Shown: positions 1 through 7,804 of the stretch, in pieces
How the letters are laid out: each line of letters opens with the position of its first letter
How positions within the stretch are numbered: the stretch's first letter is position 1
Origin: an uncultured Anaerolineales bacterium
Lineage (GTDB): Bacteria; Chloroflexota; Anaerolineae; Anaerolineales; Villigracilaceae
DNA: 30,498 nt
Direction of reading: 5' to 3'
NCBI GenBank assembly: GCA_937928015.1
Contig: CALFXA010000151.1
Coordinates: forward strand, 1-30,498
The notes under the pieces: model-generated
The model's input: the letters and a program-made list of their open reading frames with translations, nothing else
Told to the model about the DNA's origin: nothing
The model's database searches: none
Program-made: the position numbers and the translations under genes

Positions 1-47
1 GACCACCGAGATCTACACTCTTTCCCTACACGACGCTCTTCCGATCT
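1..47 (+). other. Illumina P5 adapter sequence (artefact)
   Basis: The first 47 bases match the 3' part of the standard Illumina P5/TruSeq universal adapter, recognisable by CTACACGACGCTCTTCCGAT just before base 48. They are not genomic. On the minus strand the adapter reads in frame out of the gene at 48-476 and would add the contaminant peptide IRSEERRVGKECRSRW to its C-terminus. Base 48 is therefore the first biological base and this is a true contig end. Confidence 0.98.
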
Positions 48-476
48 GATCAGGAAAATGATGAAGTTCAACCCAAATACGCGCCAGAAATAAGGCAGGC
101 TACCGCTGAACAATTCACCGAACGACAATGTCTCCGCGCCAGCCTCTGCTTGCAGCGTGCCGCGGATCAGGCCGATGCGGCCGATGTTCCCAAGGAAAGC
201 GATCAAGGCAATCAACGCCAGGGTAGCCAAGGCCAGGAGCACAATAACCCACCAATGCTCGGTCATCCAGGAACCAGCCTGACGGAAGGAATGTTCCCAT
301 TCGAAGTTAAAAGAGGGAGAGCCGCCGTCCCAATTCCGGTCATGATTTCCGCCTCCGCCGCTTCCACCGCCTCCTCCACGCGAACAACTGGCCAAAATGC
401 CAAAGATCCACAAAACCTTGTACTTCCACGTGATTTTCCAGGCACGGGTCAGTACTTCACCGAAATCGAAGTTCAT
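48..476 (-). CDS. Glycine-rich integral membrane protein, 3'-truncated
   Basis: An open frame of 143 codons runs from ATG at 476 to the adapter junction at 48 with no stop, so the C-terminus is missing. The start is supported by GGAAGGAG at 483-490, six bases upstream. The protein begins MNFDFGEVLTRAWKITWKYK, then has a hydrophobic segment (about residues 21-31) followed by a Cys and a Gly/Ser-rich patch (about 31-43). A second long membrane segment lies at about 73-95 and a third begins near the truncation. This resembles the multi-pass membrane proteins in Chloroflexi that open with an amphipathic FGxxLxRAWxIxWKxKxLWxxG stretch; their function is unknown. It lies 59 bases downstream of guaA on the same strand and is probably co-transcribed. 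Any annotation that continues into bases 1-47 is wrong. Confidence 0.85.
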
Positions 477-535
477 ACGAGACTCCTTCCAAAAATTTGC
501 ATGGAAGTTTTTGCCACGCAATCACTTCACTTACG

Positions 536-2071
536 CTATTCCCATTCGATGGTTGCAGGTGGCTTGCTCGTAATATCGTAGACCACACGGTTGATGCCGC
601 TCACTTCATTGACGATGCGGTTGGCCACGCGCGCAAGCAGGTCATGAGGCAGGCGCGCCCAATCGGCGGTCATGAAATCCTCTGTGGTCACCGCGCGGAT
701 GGCGGCCGCCTCCTGGTAGGTACGCTGGTCACCCATCACGCCCACCGAGCGCACGGGCAGCAGCACGACGAAGGCCTGCGAGGTCTCTGCGCCCTTGCCG
801 AGGAATCCAGCCTTCGACAATTCTTCGATCAGGATGGCATCCGCCGCCCGCAGACGCGACACCCGCTCGGGCGTCACCTCCCCGAGGCAGCGCACCGTCA
901 GGCCGGGACCCGGGAACGGCTGCCGCCAAACCATGCCTTCCGCCAGCCCGAGCGCCTCCCCGACCGCGCGGACCTCATCCTTGAACAAATAGCGCAGCGG
1001 CTCGACCAACTCGAACTGCATGTCCTCGGGTAGTCCGCCCACGTTGTGATGCGACTTGATCTTCTGTGCCTTGCCCCGGTCAGGCGCGGACGATTCGACC
1101 ACATCGGGGTAAATCGTCCCTTGCACGAGGAAGCGCGGCTGGCCAAGCTGCTTGGCCTGTCCCTCGAAGATGCGGATGAACTTTTCGCCGACGATCTTGC
1201 GCTTCTGCTCGGGGTCGGTCACACCATGCAGCGCGGCGAAATACTCGTCGGCTGCGTCCACGGCCACCAGCTCCGCGTGCAGATGTTCGCGGAAGGCGGC
1301 CACCACCTGCTCGCCTTCGCCCTGACGCATCAAGCCCGTGTCCACGAAGACCGCCACCAGTTGATCGCCGATGGCCTTGTGTACCAGCGCCGCCGCCACC
1401 GACGAATCCACGCCGCCGCTGACTGCCGCCAGCACGCGCTCGTTCCCCACCTGCGCGCGGATGCGCGTCACTGCTTCCTCAATAATGGAAGCAGGCGTCC
1501 ATTCAGGCTTGGCTCCGCAAATGTCCACTGCAAAATGCTGAAGCAATTGCGCTCCATTGGGCGTGTGATGCACCTCGGGGTGGAATTGCACGCCGAAGTA
1601 TTTGCGCTGCATGTCGCCCATCGCCGCAAACGGACTGTGATCCGACTTCGCCAGCGCGATGAATCCCTCGGGCATGCGCGTGATGCGGTCGCCATGTGAC
1701 ATCCACACCCTGGAGATCGCATCCAGCATGGTGCCTGGGATCAGGGCCTGAAGCTCGGCGGGACCATACTCCCGCTGGGCTGACGAATCCACCTGCCCGC
1801 CCAGGGCGTGAGTCAGGGCCTGCATCCCGTAGCAGATTCCGAGGATAGGCAGTCCAGAGTCCAGGATGAATTTCTGAATATAAGGTGCGCCTTCTTCATA
1901 TACAGAGCGGGGCCCACCCGACAAAATAAATCCTTTCGGCTGGATGGACATGATCTTTTCCTGTGGCGCATCCCACGGGAACAACTCGCAATAGACCTGC
2001 GCCTCGCGCACGCGCCGCGCAATGATCTGCGCATATTGAGAACCGAAATCGAGAATAGCAATGGAGTTCAT
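536..2071 (-). CDS. guaA: GMP synthase (glutamine-hydrolysing)
   Basis: This enzyme converts XMP, ATP and glutamine to GMP in the cytoplasm, the last step of guanine nucleotide synthesis. The 511-aa length is normal for the bacterial two-domain enzyme. The N-terminal class I glutamine amidotransferase domain (about 1-190) has LDFGSQYAQ at its start, the nucleophile Cys80 in GICYGMQ, and His164/Glu166 in QFHPEV. The ATP pyrophosphatase domain has the PP-loop SGGVDSS at 218-224. The dimerisation domain ends with the family-typical DITSKPPATIEWE. The start is ATG; the upstream Shine-Dalgarno is weak (ACGGGA) and lies in the arm of a palindrome at 2083-2109. The gene follows the HIT gene by 23 bases and xpt lies before that, so XMP made by Xpt can be passed straight to GuaA. 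All catalytic residues inspected are present. Confidence 0.98.
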   Translation of the reverse strand: MNSIAILDFGSQYAQIIARRVREAQVYCELFPWDAPQEKIMSIQPKGFILSGGPRSVYEEGAPYIQKFILDSGLPILGICYGMQALTHALGGQVDSSAQREYGPAELQALIPGTMLDAISRVWMSHGDRITRMPEGFIALAKSDHSPFAAMGDMQRKYFGVQFHPEVHHTPNGAQLLQHFAVDICGAKPEWTPASIIEEAVTRIRAQVGNERVLAAVSGGVDSSVAAALVHKAIGDQLVAVFVDTGLMRQGEGEQVVAAFREHLHAELVAVDAADEYFAALHGVTDPEQKRKIVGEKFIRIFEGQAKQLGQPRFLVQGTIYPDVVESSAPDRGKAQKIKSHHNVGGLPEDMQFELVEPLRYLFKDEVRAVGEALGLAEGMVWRQPFPGPGLTVRCLGEVTPERVSRLRAADAILIEELSKAGFLGKGAETSQAFVVLLPVRSVGVMGDQRTYQEAAAIRAVTTEDFMTADWARLPHDLLARVANRIVNEVSGINRVVYDITSKPPATIEWE

Positions 2072-2082
2072 AAATTAATCCC

Positions 2083-2109
2083 GTAGGGGCGGGATCATCC
2101 CGCCCCTAC
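2083..2109. repeat. Perfect 27-bp palindrome between HIT gene and guaA
   Basis: Thirteen-base arms (GTAGGGGCGGGAT and its exact complement) flank a single C. The HIT stop codon (2095-2097) lies at the centre. There is no T-tract, so an intrinsic terminator is unlikely. The GTAGGGGCGGG sequence looks like a dispersed REP-type palindrome, but no second copy was seen in this window. Confidence 0.8.
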
Positions 2110-2451
2110 CGTCGATATCAAATGAAAATGCAACTGCGGGAAATCTTGAAACTCCCCGCCGTTGACGATGAGTCGGTAGGCGGGGAGTTGATATTCCTGA
2201 ACCAGGCTTTGCACGCTGGCATACAGGTCGGTGAGAAAAGTTGTATCGGCAGGGTCAAGATCAGCCAGACTGGCCACGGACTTTTTCGGCACCAGCAGCA
2301 CGTGGAATGGGTAGGCGGGTTGCGGGTGACGGAACGCCATCAACGTTTCTGTCTCGCGCAGGCGCTTTACCGGAATCGCAAAACTCATGTGTTCAAACAT
2401 CCAGCCGATGATGGCCCGAATCCACGGATGCCACAGCCATTTCTTCTTCAA
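2095..2451 (-). CDS. HIT-domain nucleotide hydrolase/transferase-like protein
   Basis: A 118-aa protein of the histidine-triad fold. The core has HPQPAYPFHVLLVPKK (about 42-57) and ends with DFPQLHFHLIST, which corresponds to the HxHxHxx signature with the first His replaced by Gln; the middle, nucleophilic His is kept. HIT proteins hydrolyse nucleoside phosphoramidates or related nucleotides. The listed start is TTG at 2451, with GGCAGG just upstream and only 15 bases after the xpt stop. An internal ATG at 2400 (MFEHMSFAIP) is an alternative, but the residues between look like part of the protein. Position between xpt and guaA suggests a role in purine metabolism; the substrate cannot be read from the sequence. 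Confidence 0.85.
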   Translation of the reverse strand: MKKKWLWHPWIRAIIGWMFEHMSFAIPVKRLRETETLMAFRHPQPAYPFHVLLVPKKSVASLADLDPADTTFLTDLYASVQSLVQEYQLPAYRLIVNGGEFQDFPQLHFHLISTVGAG

Positions 2452-2466
2452 CCTGCCGTCCTGCCG

Positions 2467-3045
2467 TTATGACGGTTCGCCGAATGTGATCTTGCCGTCA
2501 TCCAGTGAGGTGATGCAGGCCAGCGACTCAACCGGCACGCCCAACGGCTTGAGCGCATCGCGTCCGCCCTCGAAGAGCTTCTCGATCAACGCGCCGATGC
2601 CGACGATCTTCGAGCCTGCCGCTTCGGCCAGCCGCACCAATCCAAGGATGGTCGCGCCCGAGGCGAGGAAGTCATCGATAATCAATACCTTCTCGCCGTG
2701 GGCCAGATACTCGGGCGAGACGATCAACTCCACCATGCGGCCCTTCGTGTGGGACGGGGCCAGGGTCAGGTAGACCTGGTCGGGCATGGTGACCGGCTTG
2801 GTCTTGCGCGCATAGACCACGGGCAGGCCGAGGTGGATGGCGGTCGTCACGGCGGGGGCGATCCCCGAGATCTCGGCGGTCAGCACCTTGGTCGCGCCGA
2901 GCGAGGCGAAGCGCTTGGCGAATTCACGTCCGCAGGCGTCCATCAAGAGCGGATCCACCTGATGATTGACGAAGCTGTCTACTTTCAAGATACCGTTGCC
3001 GAGAATCTGTCCGTCTTTGAGAATGCGATCTTCCAGTTGCTTCAC
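2467..3045 (-). CDS. xpt: Xanthine phosphoribosyltransferase
   Basis: A 192-aa purine-salvage enzyme that joins xanthine (or a related purine) to PRPP to give XMP. The N-terminal LKVDSFVNHQVDP (about 20-32) is typical of Xpt rather than of Apt or Hpt. The PRPP-binding motif VLIIDDFLASGAT lies at 120-132, and the C-terminal VESLACITSLDDGKITF also matches Xpt. The start codon is GTG at 3043-3045, chosen because AGAGGAGG sits about five bases upstream. It is the first gene of the xpt-HIT-guaA operon, so its product XMP is the GuaA substrate. Related Firmicutes genes are controlled by a guanine riboswitch, but no such aptamer was recognised in the 184-base leader region here. Confidence 0.94.
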   Translation of the reverse strand: MKQLEDRILKDGQILGNGILKVDSFVNHQVDPLLMDACGREFAKRFASLGATKVLTAEISGIAPAVTTAIHLGLPVVYARKTKPVTMPDQVYLTLAPSHTKGRMVELIVSPEYLAHGEKVLIIDDFLASGATILGLVRLAEAAGSKIVGIGALIEKLFEGGRDALKPLGVPVESLACITSLDDGKITFGEPS

Positions 3046-3141
3046 GCGAGCCTCCTCTGAGTGGGTGAGTTTCGAAGTCTAGACAATTTTACATCGGCAC
3101 GCGTCAACCTGCCAGAGGTTGGGTCGAATCACTTCCTTAAA

Positions 3142-3159
3142 TTGCAACTCACTTGCAAC
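3142..3159. promoter_or_regulatory. Direct repeat, possible operator
   Basis: TTGCAAC occurs at 3142-3148 and again at 3153-3159, an 11-base repeat distance (one helical turn), in the divergent intergenic region between xpt and the plus-strand operon. The spacing suits a dimeric regulator. No regulator is assigned. Confidence 0.35.
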
Positions 3160-3210
3160 CCAAATATGACCAGCGCACCATCGTGCGTCGTACGGCTGAC
3201 TTTAAAATTA

Positions 3211-3219
3211 TGCTATACT
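3211..3219 (+). promoter_or_regulatory. Extended -10 promoter for the eight-gene operon
   Basis: TGC-TATACT fits the extended -10 pattern TGN-TATAAT. No good -35 hexamer is visible at 17 bases, which extended -10 promoters tolerate. A start site near 3226 would leave only about four bases before the ATG at 3230, so the first gene may be nearly leaderless. Confidence 0.55.
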
Positions 3220-3229
3220 GAACATACCT

Positions 3230-3469
3230 ATGCAAACGCAGAATGAATGGCCTCGTTGGGCCGCGTTTCTGAAGCGTTATCATCTTGACCACTTTACCGC
3301 CTGGGTGCTTGAAGCAGGAGGGCCTCTTGCCTTGCTTGGCGCCCAGGCCTTATATTTTGGGCGTTCCTTCCTTGGTCATCAACAAGTGGACCTGCTGGCC
3401 CGCGCCCTCGAAGACGAGACCGAAGTGCGCGCATTTGCCGCCTTCCTGCATGGACAGTCCAATGGTTGA
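3230..3469 (+). CDS. Small protein of unknown function (79 aa), first gene of operon
   Basis: A 79-aa soluble, probably helical protein rich in Leu, Ala, Phe and Trp. I do not recognise a family. ATG at 3230 is the first start after the extended -10 promoter at 3211-3219, and no Shine-Dalgarno is present between them. The stop TGA (3467-3469) overlaps the start of the next gene, so translation is probably coupled. It contains two Leu/Ala-rich segments (about 25-48 and 54-75) that could pack as a helical hairpin. No signal peptide or clear membrane segment is seen. Its place at the head of a tightly packed cluster argues that it is a real gene and a partner of the proteins that follow. Confidence 0.7.
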   Translation: MQTQNEWPRWAAFLKRYHLDHFTAWVLEAGGPLALLGAQALYFGRSFLGHQQVDLLARALEDETEVRAFAAFLHGQSNG

Positions 3470-4196
3470 GTTGTCGGTCATCCTCCTTTCCTTGATTCTG
3501 CTGCTGGCGCTGACCTTCCTGCGCCGCAAGTCCCCGCCCCCCACCCTGCGCCCCATCCCCGCGTTGACCCGTCTCTACCGTGCCATTGGCTTAAGCGTGG
3601 AAGACGGTTCCCGCCTGCACGTTTCGCTGGGCCGCGGCGGACTCCTCAGCGGGCGCGGTGGCGCATCCCTGGCGGGGCTGGCTATGTTGCGTTATCTCAC
3701 CGAGCGCACCTCCGCCAGCGACAAGCCGCCAGTTGCCACGGCGGGCGATCCCGCGCTGGCGGTTCTCACCCAGGACACACTCAAGGCGGGCTACGAAGCC
3801 GCCAACGCCGAGGACCTATACCAGCCCACCACGGGACGATTAAGCGGTCCGACCCCCTTCTCGTTTGCAGCCGGTGCGATGCCGGTCGTGCGCGATGAGA
3901 ACGTCTCGGCCAACGTGTTGATGGGTGACTTCGGCCCGGAGATCGCGCTGGTGACCGAAGCCGCCGAACGCAGTGATGTCCCGACCTTGGGCGGCACCGA
4001 TGACCTCCCCGCGCAGGCGGTCCTGTATGCCGCGGCGCAGGAACCGCTCATCGGCGAGGAACTCTTCGCGGCGGGCGCGTACCTCGGAGCGGGTCCGTCT
4101 CATGCCGCCAGCCTGATCGTGCAAGACATCCTGCGCTGGGCATTGATCCTGTTCCTGCTGGGCGGTGCGGCGCTCAAGATGCTGGGGGTGATTTGA
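3462..4196 (+). CDS. DUF6754-type membrane-anchored protein
   Basis: A 244-aa protein with a membrane segment at each end: MVELSVILLSLILLLALTFL at the N-terminus and a hydrophobic stretch in the last 28 residues. The middle has RLHVSLGRGGL, then ATAGDPALAVLTQDTLKAGY, then a Gly/Ala-rich region (LMGDFGPEIALVTEAAER and GAYLGAGPSHAAS). These match my memory of the DUF6754 family seen in Chloroflexi; no function is established. I take ATG at 3462, which overlaps the upstream gene by eight bases; ATG at 3450 (adding MDSP) is an alternative. The longer open frame reaching back to 3285 overlaps the 79-aa gene too far to be the real start. Confidence 0.8.
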   Translation: MVELSVILLSLILLLALTFLRRKSPPPTLRPIPALTRLYRAIGLSVEDGSRLHVSLGRGGLLSGRGGASLAGLAMLRYLTERTSASDKPPVATAGDPALAVLTQDTLKAGYEAANAEDLYQPTTGRLSGPTPFSFAAGAMPVVRDENVSANVLMGDFGPEIALVTEAAERSDVPTLGGTDDLPAQAVLYAAAQEPLIGEELFAAGAYLGAGPSHAASLIVQDILRWALILFLLGGAALKMLGVI

Positions 4197-4810
4197 TGAA
4201 GTACGTCTCTGCCTTCTTTGCCATTGCATTCGGCCTGCTCGTGCTGGCTGGATATTTTGTGCCCGTCCTCGAACCATTGCAGGCTCTGCTCATCAGTTGG
4301 GCGGGGATCCTGCTGGCTGTGGCGTCGCTGATCGGTGTTTTCAACCTGATCACCGTTCACGGCGAGAAGATCCGCAGCCGCGAGAAGAACAGCGGTTATA
4401 GCTCCCTGCTCCTGGTCTCGCTGGTGCTGACCTTCCTCCTCGGCCTGGCGCTGGGACCCTCCCATCCCGTCATGCAGGGCGTGGTCGAGTCGATCATCCT
4501 GCCGGTCGAGGCCTCGCTCATGGCCATCCTGAGCGTGACCCTGCTCTACGCGGCCATCCGCTTGTTGCGCCGTCGCGTGGATGTGATGAGCGTGGTCTTC
4601 CTGCTGACCGTGCTGGCCGTGCTGGCTTGGTCGCTGGCCTTGCCGCCTTACGGTGAACTTGCCCTGTTCGGGAACACCCTGCGCCCCTGGTTGACTCAGG
4701 TGCTGGCCCTGGGCGGTGCGCGTGGAATCCTGATCGGCGTGGCGCTCGGTGCGTTGACCACCGGCCTGCGCATCCTGCTGGCGTTCGACCGTCCGTATGG
4801 GGGCAAATAA
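4196..4810 (+). CDS. Multi-pass membrane protein (204 aa)
   Basis: ATG at 4196 shares a base with the TGA of the DUF6754 gene (TGATG), a typical translational coupling site; a TTG one codon earlier is less likely. The protein has about six membrane segments: near residues 2-24, 30-52, 71-88, 103-122, 131-151 and 170-195. A short charged loop, HGEKIRSREKNSG, lies between the second and third. I recognise no catalytic motif or named family. Between a DUF6754 protein and the PDWL-motif protein, it is most likely a structural subunit of a membrane assembly. Confidence 0.8.
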   Translation: MKYVSAFFAIAFGLLVLAGYFVPVLEPLQALLISWAGILLAVASLIGVFNLITVHGEKIRSREKNSGYSSLLLVSLVLTFLLGLALGPSHPVMQGVVESIILPVEASLMAILSVTLLYAAIRLLRRRVDVMSVVFLLTVLAVLAWSLALPPYGELALFGNTLRPWLTQVLALGGARGILIGVALGALTTGLRILLAFDRPYGGK

Positions 4811-7803
4811 TGGCTGACGTCAAATGCACCATCTGCGGACATGGCAATCCCGCCGATGCTACCTTCTGTGAAAATTGCGGTGCCTCCCTCTCGAAGACGG
4901 GCAGTTCGATTCAGCCCGGACAGATATCCCCCGACCATGCGAACTCCGAACTCGAACCGGGCCTGCCCGATTGGTTGAGCGATGTGCGTGGTCAGGGCAA
5001 TCGGCCCGCGAGCGGTGGCGATGAAATGCCATCGAGCTTCCAGAGCCCACCTTCTGGCACGTCTGCCTCAGACCTGCTGGCGGGCCTGCACTCCCAATCG
5101 ACTGATGACGAAGAAGAGGTCCCAGATTGGCTGGCGGATATTACCGGCGCGACGAGCGCCAAGAAGAAGGCTCAACCCGCGGCGGGCGAATCCCGCCGCG
5201 TGGAATTGGGCGGACCAAGCCAGCCTGCGCCTGCCCCCGAACCTGAACCCAATGACGAGATGCCCTCGTGGCTGTCCAGCCTATCGTCGCAGGGACAGGC
5301 AACGGGTCAGGACGATTTGGGCGACTGGCTCCGCAAAGCGGACTCGACCCCGGCCGAGAATCCGCCCGCTGAAACGGGATCCGTTGTCGGGCCGTTCAGC
5401 GGATTCGCCGAGCCGTTGACGCCTTCCCCTGCAGAGTCCCAATCCGACTGGTTATCCAGCCTGCAATCTGAAGCGTCCATCTCTGAGGAACCCGCCAAGC
5501 CCAACACGGGCTCATTCGGCGATGTGGAACTCCCCGCCTGGCTGAAGGGTGAAGAGCCCGAATCGCCCGCGCCGGCCGCCAGCACAGCCATGCCCGATTG
5601 GTTGAAGAGCATGGAGGCTGAGGCCGCCGCGCCCCCGCCGCCGGTTGAGATGCCCACGCCCGTGGACGCCGGCCCGTTCGACTTCAAGGCCCAGGAACCC
5701 GAACCTCCGTCCGCCGCCGAGGCGGCTCCGCTTGACTTCGAGATGCCCGATTGGTTGAAGGGCATGGGCCCGTCCGAACCGGCCGAAACGCAGGCGGCCG
5801 CTCCCGCTCTTGATACGGCGGATTGGCTCAAGGGACTCGATCAGCCCGAACCTATTACGCCGGCAACGACGCCGACTTCCTCCGATTTCGAGATGCCCGA
5901 TTGGATGAAAGGCGTGGGGGCATCTGAACCTGCCGAGACGCAGGCCGCTGCCACCCTCGATACGTCGGATTGGCTCAAGGGACTCGATCAGCCTGAACCG
6001 GCTACGCCGTCGGCGATGCCGACTTCCTCCGACTTCGAAATGCCCGATTGGATGAAGGGTGTGGGAGCTTCTGAACCTGCCGAAGCGCAGGCCGCTCCCG
6101 CGTTCGATGCGCCCGATTGGCTCAAGGGCATGGACCAGCCGTCCGCTCCCGCCCAACCCGAATCCGACTTTGCGATGCCCGATTGGTTGGGTGACGCAAA
6201 ATCGACGGAACAGCCGTCGGTGGTGGACCCCGCCTCCGCTCCCGAACCCGCTTTCAACGTGGACCTGCCAGACTGGCTCATGGGTGCAGGCGTCAAATCG
6301 GACGAACCCGCCAAGGCAGAGATTCCGCCCGCGGCACCGATGGCCGCCGCGGCTGCAACCGTGGCGAGTGCGGCCGCCTTCACAGACCTACCGCTTGAGG
6401 ATTTGACCCCGGCCGCCGAACTTCCAGACTGGCTCTCGGGCCTGGGCAAGGCTCCTGCCTCCGACACGTCCCGGTTCCCCACTCCTGAGACGGCCATCCC
6501 TCAACAGATCCCCGAGGACATGGAAGAGTTGCCGCCCGCTGAGGAACCGATGTCCAGCGGCAGCCTCGACTCGCTCTTCACCGAAATGCCAGACTGGCTC
6601 TCGGCCAGCGCAGGCTCTGAGCAATTGCCCCCATCCGAAGAACCCGATACGACCATCTCGCCGGCCAGCCTGCCCTCGTGGGTAAAGGCCATGCGCCCGG
6701 TGGAAGCCGCGATGAGCGGACACGCCGTCGAGGCCGATGAGGCGCTGGAGACCGAGGGTCCGCTGGCGGGCCTGCATGGTGTGCTACCCGCTGTGGTCTA
6801 CGCCGGTGCATCCAGCAAGCCCAAGCCGTTGGCCTTCAAACTCCAGACCGACGACGAACAGCAGACCCAGGCCGCCCTGCTCGAACAGATATTGGCTGCC
6901 GAGGCGCGTCCCGAGCCGATGGTCACGCCGGCCCGCATCAGTTCCCAGCGCATCCTGCGGATCGTCATTGCTGTGTTGTTGCTGGCCGTGGTCACTGTCG
7001 GGGTCGTGCTGGGCGCACAGATCTTCCCGATGCCGCTGGGCCGCCCCGCCGAGACGATGGCCGCCTTCAATGCAGTGGATGCAGTGATCCCGCCTGACGC
7101 GCCGGTGCTGGTGGTCTTCGACTACGAACCCGCCCTGGCTGGTGAAATGGAAGCCGCCGCCGCGCCCCTGCTCGACCACCTACTGGTCAAGCAGCACCCG
7201 CGTCTGGCGCTGCTCTCCACCTCGCCGACCGGCGTAGCGCTGGCCGCGCGCATGTTCAGTGGACCACTGGCTGATCTGCCCGGCGTCCGCGCGGTGAACC
7301 TGGGCTACCTGCCCGGCGGCCAGACCTCGATCCGCGCCTTCGCCAGCGACCCGACCCGCATGGCGACCTTCCCGTCGGATGTGTCGCTGTTCAACCTGGT
7401 CCCGTCACCGGTCTGGCAATCCGAGACCCTGCAGGGCGTGCAGTCCCTGTCAAATTTTGCAGCCATCATCGTCATCACCGACAGCGCCGAGACCGGCCGC
7501 ACCTGGATCGAACAAGCCGGGCCACGACGCGGGTCCGCGCAATTCCTGGTAGTCTCCAGCGCACAGGCCGCTCCGCTCTTCCAGCCGTACTACGCCTCCG
7601 GTCAGATCAACGGCCTGGTGAGCGGATTGTACGACGGCGCCGTGCTCGAACAGAACAACGCCAACCGTCCGGGCCTGTCCCGCCGCTATTGGGACGCCTA
7701 CAACTTCAGCCTGATCCTGTCGCTGGTCCTGTTGACGGGCGGCGCGTTGTGGAGCCTGGCGGCCGGTCTGCGCGAACGCATGACTGGCAGGAAGGCTGGA
7801 TAA
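4810..7803 (+). CDS. Zinc-ribbon protein with 18 PDWL-type motifs and a C-terminal membrane domain (997 aa)
   Basis: Three parts are visible. Residues 1-25 form a zinc ribbon with C6-x2-C9 and C20-x2-C23. Residues about 50-630 are low-complexity Pro/Ala/Glu/Ser linker carrying 18 copies of a short motif (PDWL in most; DWM, SWL, AWL and SWV variants), usually preceded by Met or Leu and followed by KG or SG. The last part has a membrane segment (about 716-741), an extracytoplasmic domain of about 220 residues, and a second membrane segment (about 965-988) before a basic tail. The repeats and ribbon should face the cytoplasm. Such evenly spaced aromatic motifs in disordered linker look like docking sites for a repeated partner. 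The start overlaps the previous stop (TAATG). Function is unknown. Confidence 0.85.
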   Translation: MADVKCTICGHGNPADATFCENCGASLSKTGSSIQPGQISPDHANSELEPGLPDWLSDVRGQGNRPASGGDEMPSSFQSPPSGTSASDLLAGLHSQSTDDEEEVPDWLADITGATSAKKKAQPAAGESRRVELGGPSQPAPAPEPEPNDEMPSWLSSLSSQGQATGQDDLGDWLRKADSTPAENPPAETGSVVGPFSGFAEPLTPSPAESQSDWLSSLQSEASISEEPAKPNTGSFGDVELPAWLKGEEPESPAPAASTAMPDWLKSMEAEAAAPPPPVEMPTPVDAGPFDFKAQEPEPPSAAEAAPLDFEMPDWLKGMGPSEPAETQAAAPALDTADWLKGLDQPEPITPATTPTSSDFEMPDWMKGVGASEPAETQAAATLDTSDWLKGLDQPEPATPSAMPTSSDFEMPDWMKGVGASEPAEAQAAPAFDAPDWLKGMDQPSAPAQPESDFAMPDWLGDAKSTEQPSVVDPASAPEPAFNVDLPDWLMGAGVKSDEPAKAEIPPAAPMAAAAATVASAAAFTDLPLEDLTPAAELPDWLSGLGKAPASDTSRFPTPETAIPQQIPEDMEELPPAEEPMSSGSLDSLFTEMPDWLSASAGSEQLPPSEEPDTTISPASLPSWVKAMRPVEAAMSGHAVEADEALETEGPLAGLHGVLPAVVYAGASSKPKPLAFKLQTDDEQQTQAALLEQILAAEARPEPMVTPARISSQRILRIVIAVLLLAVVTVGVVLGAQIFPMPLGRPAETMAAFNAVDAVIPPDAPVLVVFDYEPALAGEMEAAAAPLLDHLLVKQHPRLALLSTSPTGVALAARMFSGPLADLPGVRAVNLGYLPGGQTSIRAFASDPTRMATFPSDVSLFNLVPSPVWQSETLQGVQSLSNFAAIIVITDSAETGRTWIEQAGPRRGSAQFLVVSSAQAAPLFQPYYASGQINGLVSGLYDGAVLEQNNANRPGLSRRYWDAYNFSLILSLVLLTGGALWSLAAGLRERMTGRKAG
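5735..6135 (+). repeat. Internal near-identical repeats in the PDWL gene
   Basis: Inside the 997-aa gene, units encoding FEMPDWMKGVGASEPAE, then a DWLKGLDQPEP block, recur with very high nucleotide identity around 5735, 5880 and 6030. The spacing of about 150 bases and the low divergence suggest recent internal duplication, and the copy number may be unstable or mis-assembled. Confidence 0.75.
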
Positions 7804-7804
7804 C

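Noticed and set aside
3046..3229. Guanine riboswitch upstream of xpt
   Set aside because: Expected by analogy with Bacillus, but the conserved loop and junction sequences of the purine aptamer are not visible on the minus strand.
5735..6135. CRISPR-like short repeats
   Set aside because: The repeats are in frame, about 150 bases apart, diverged at wobble positions and inside one long gene; they are protein repeats.
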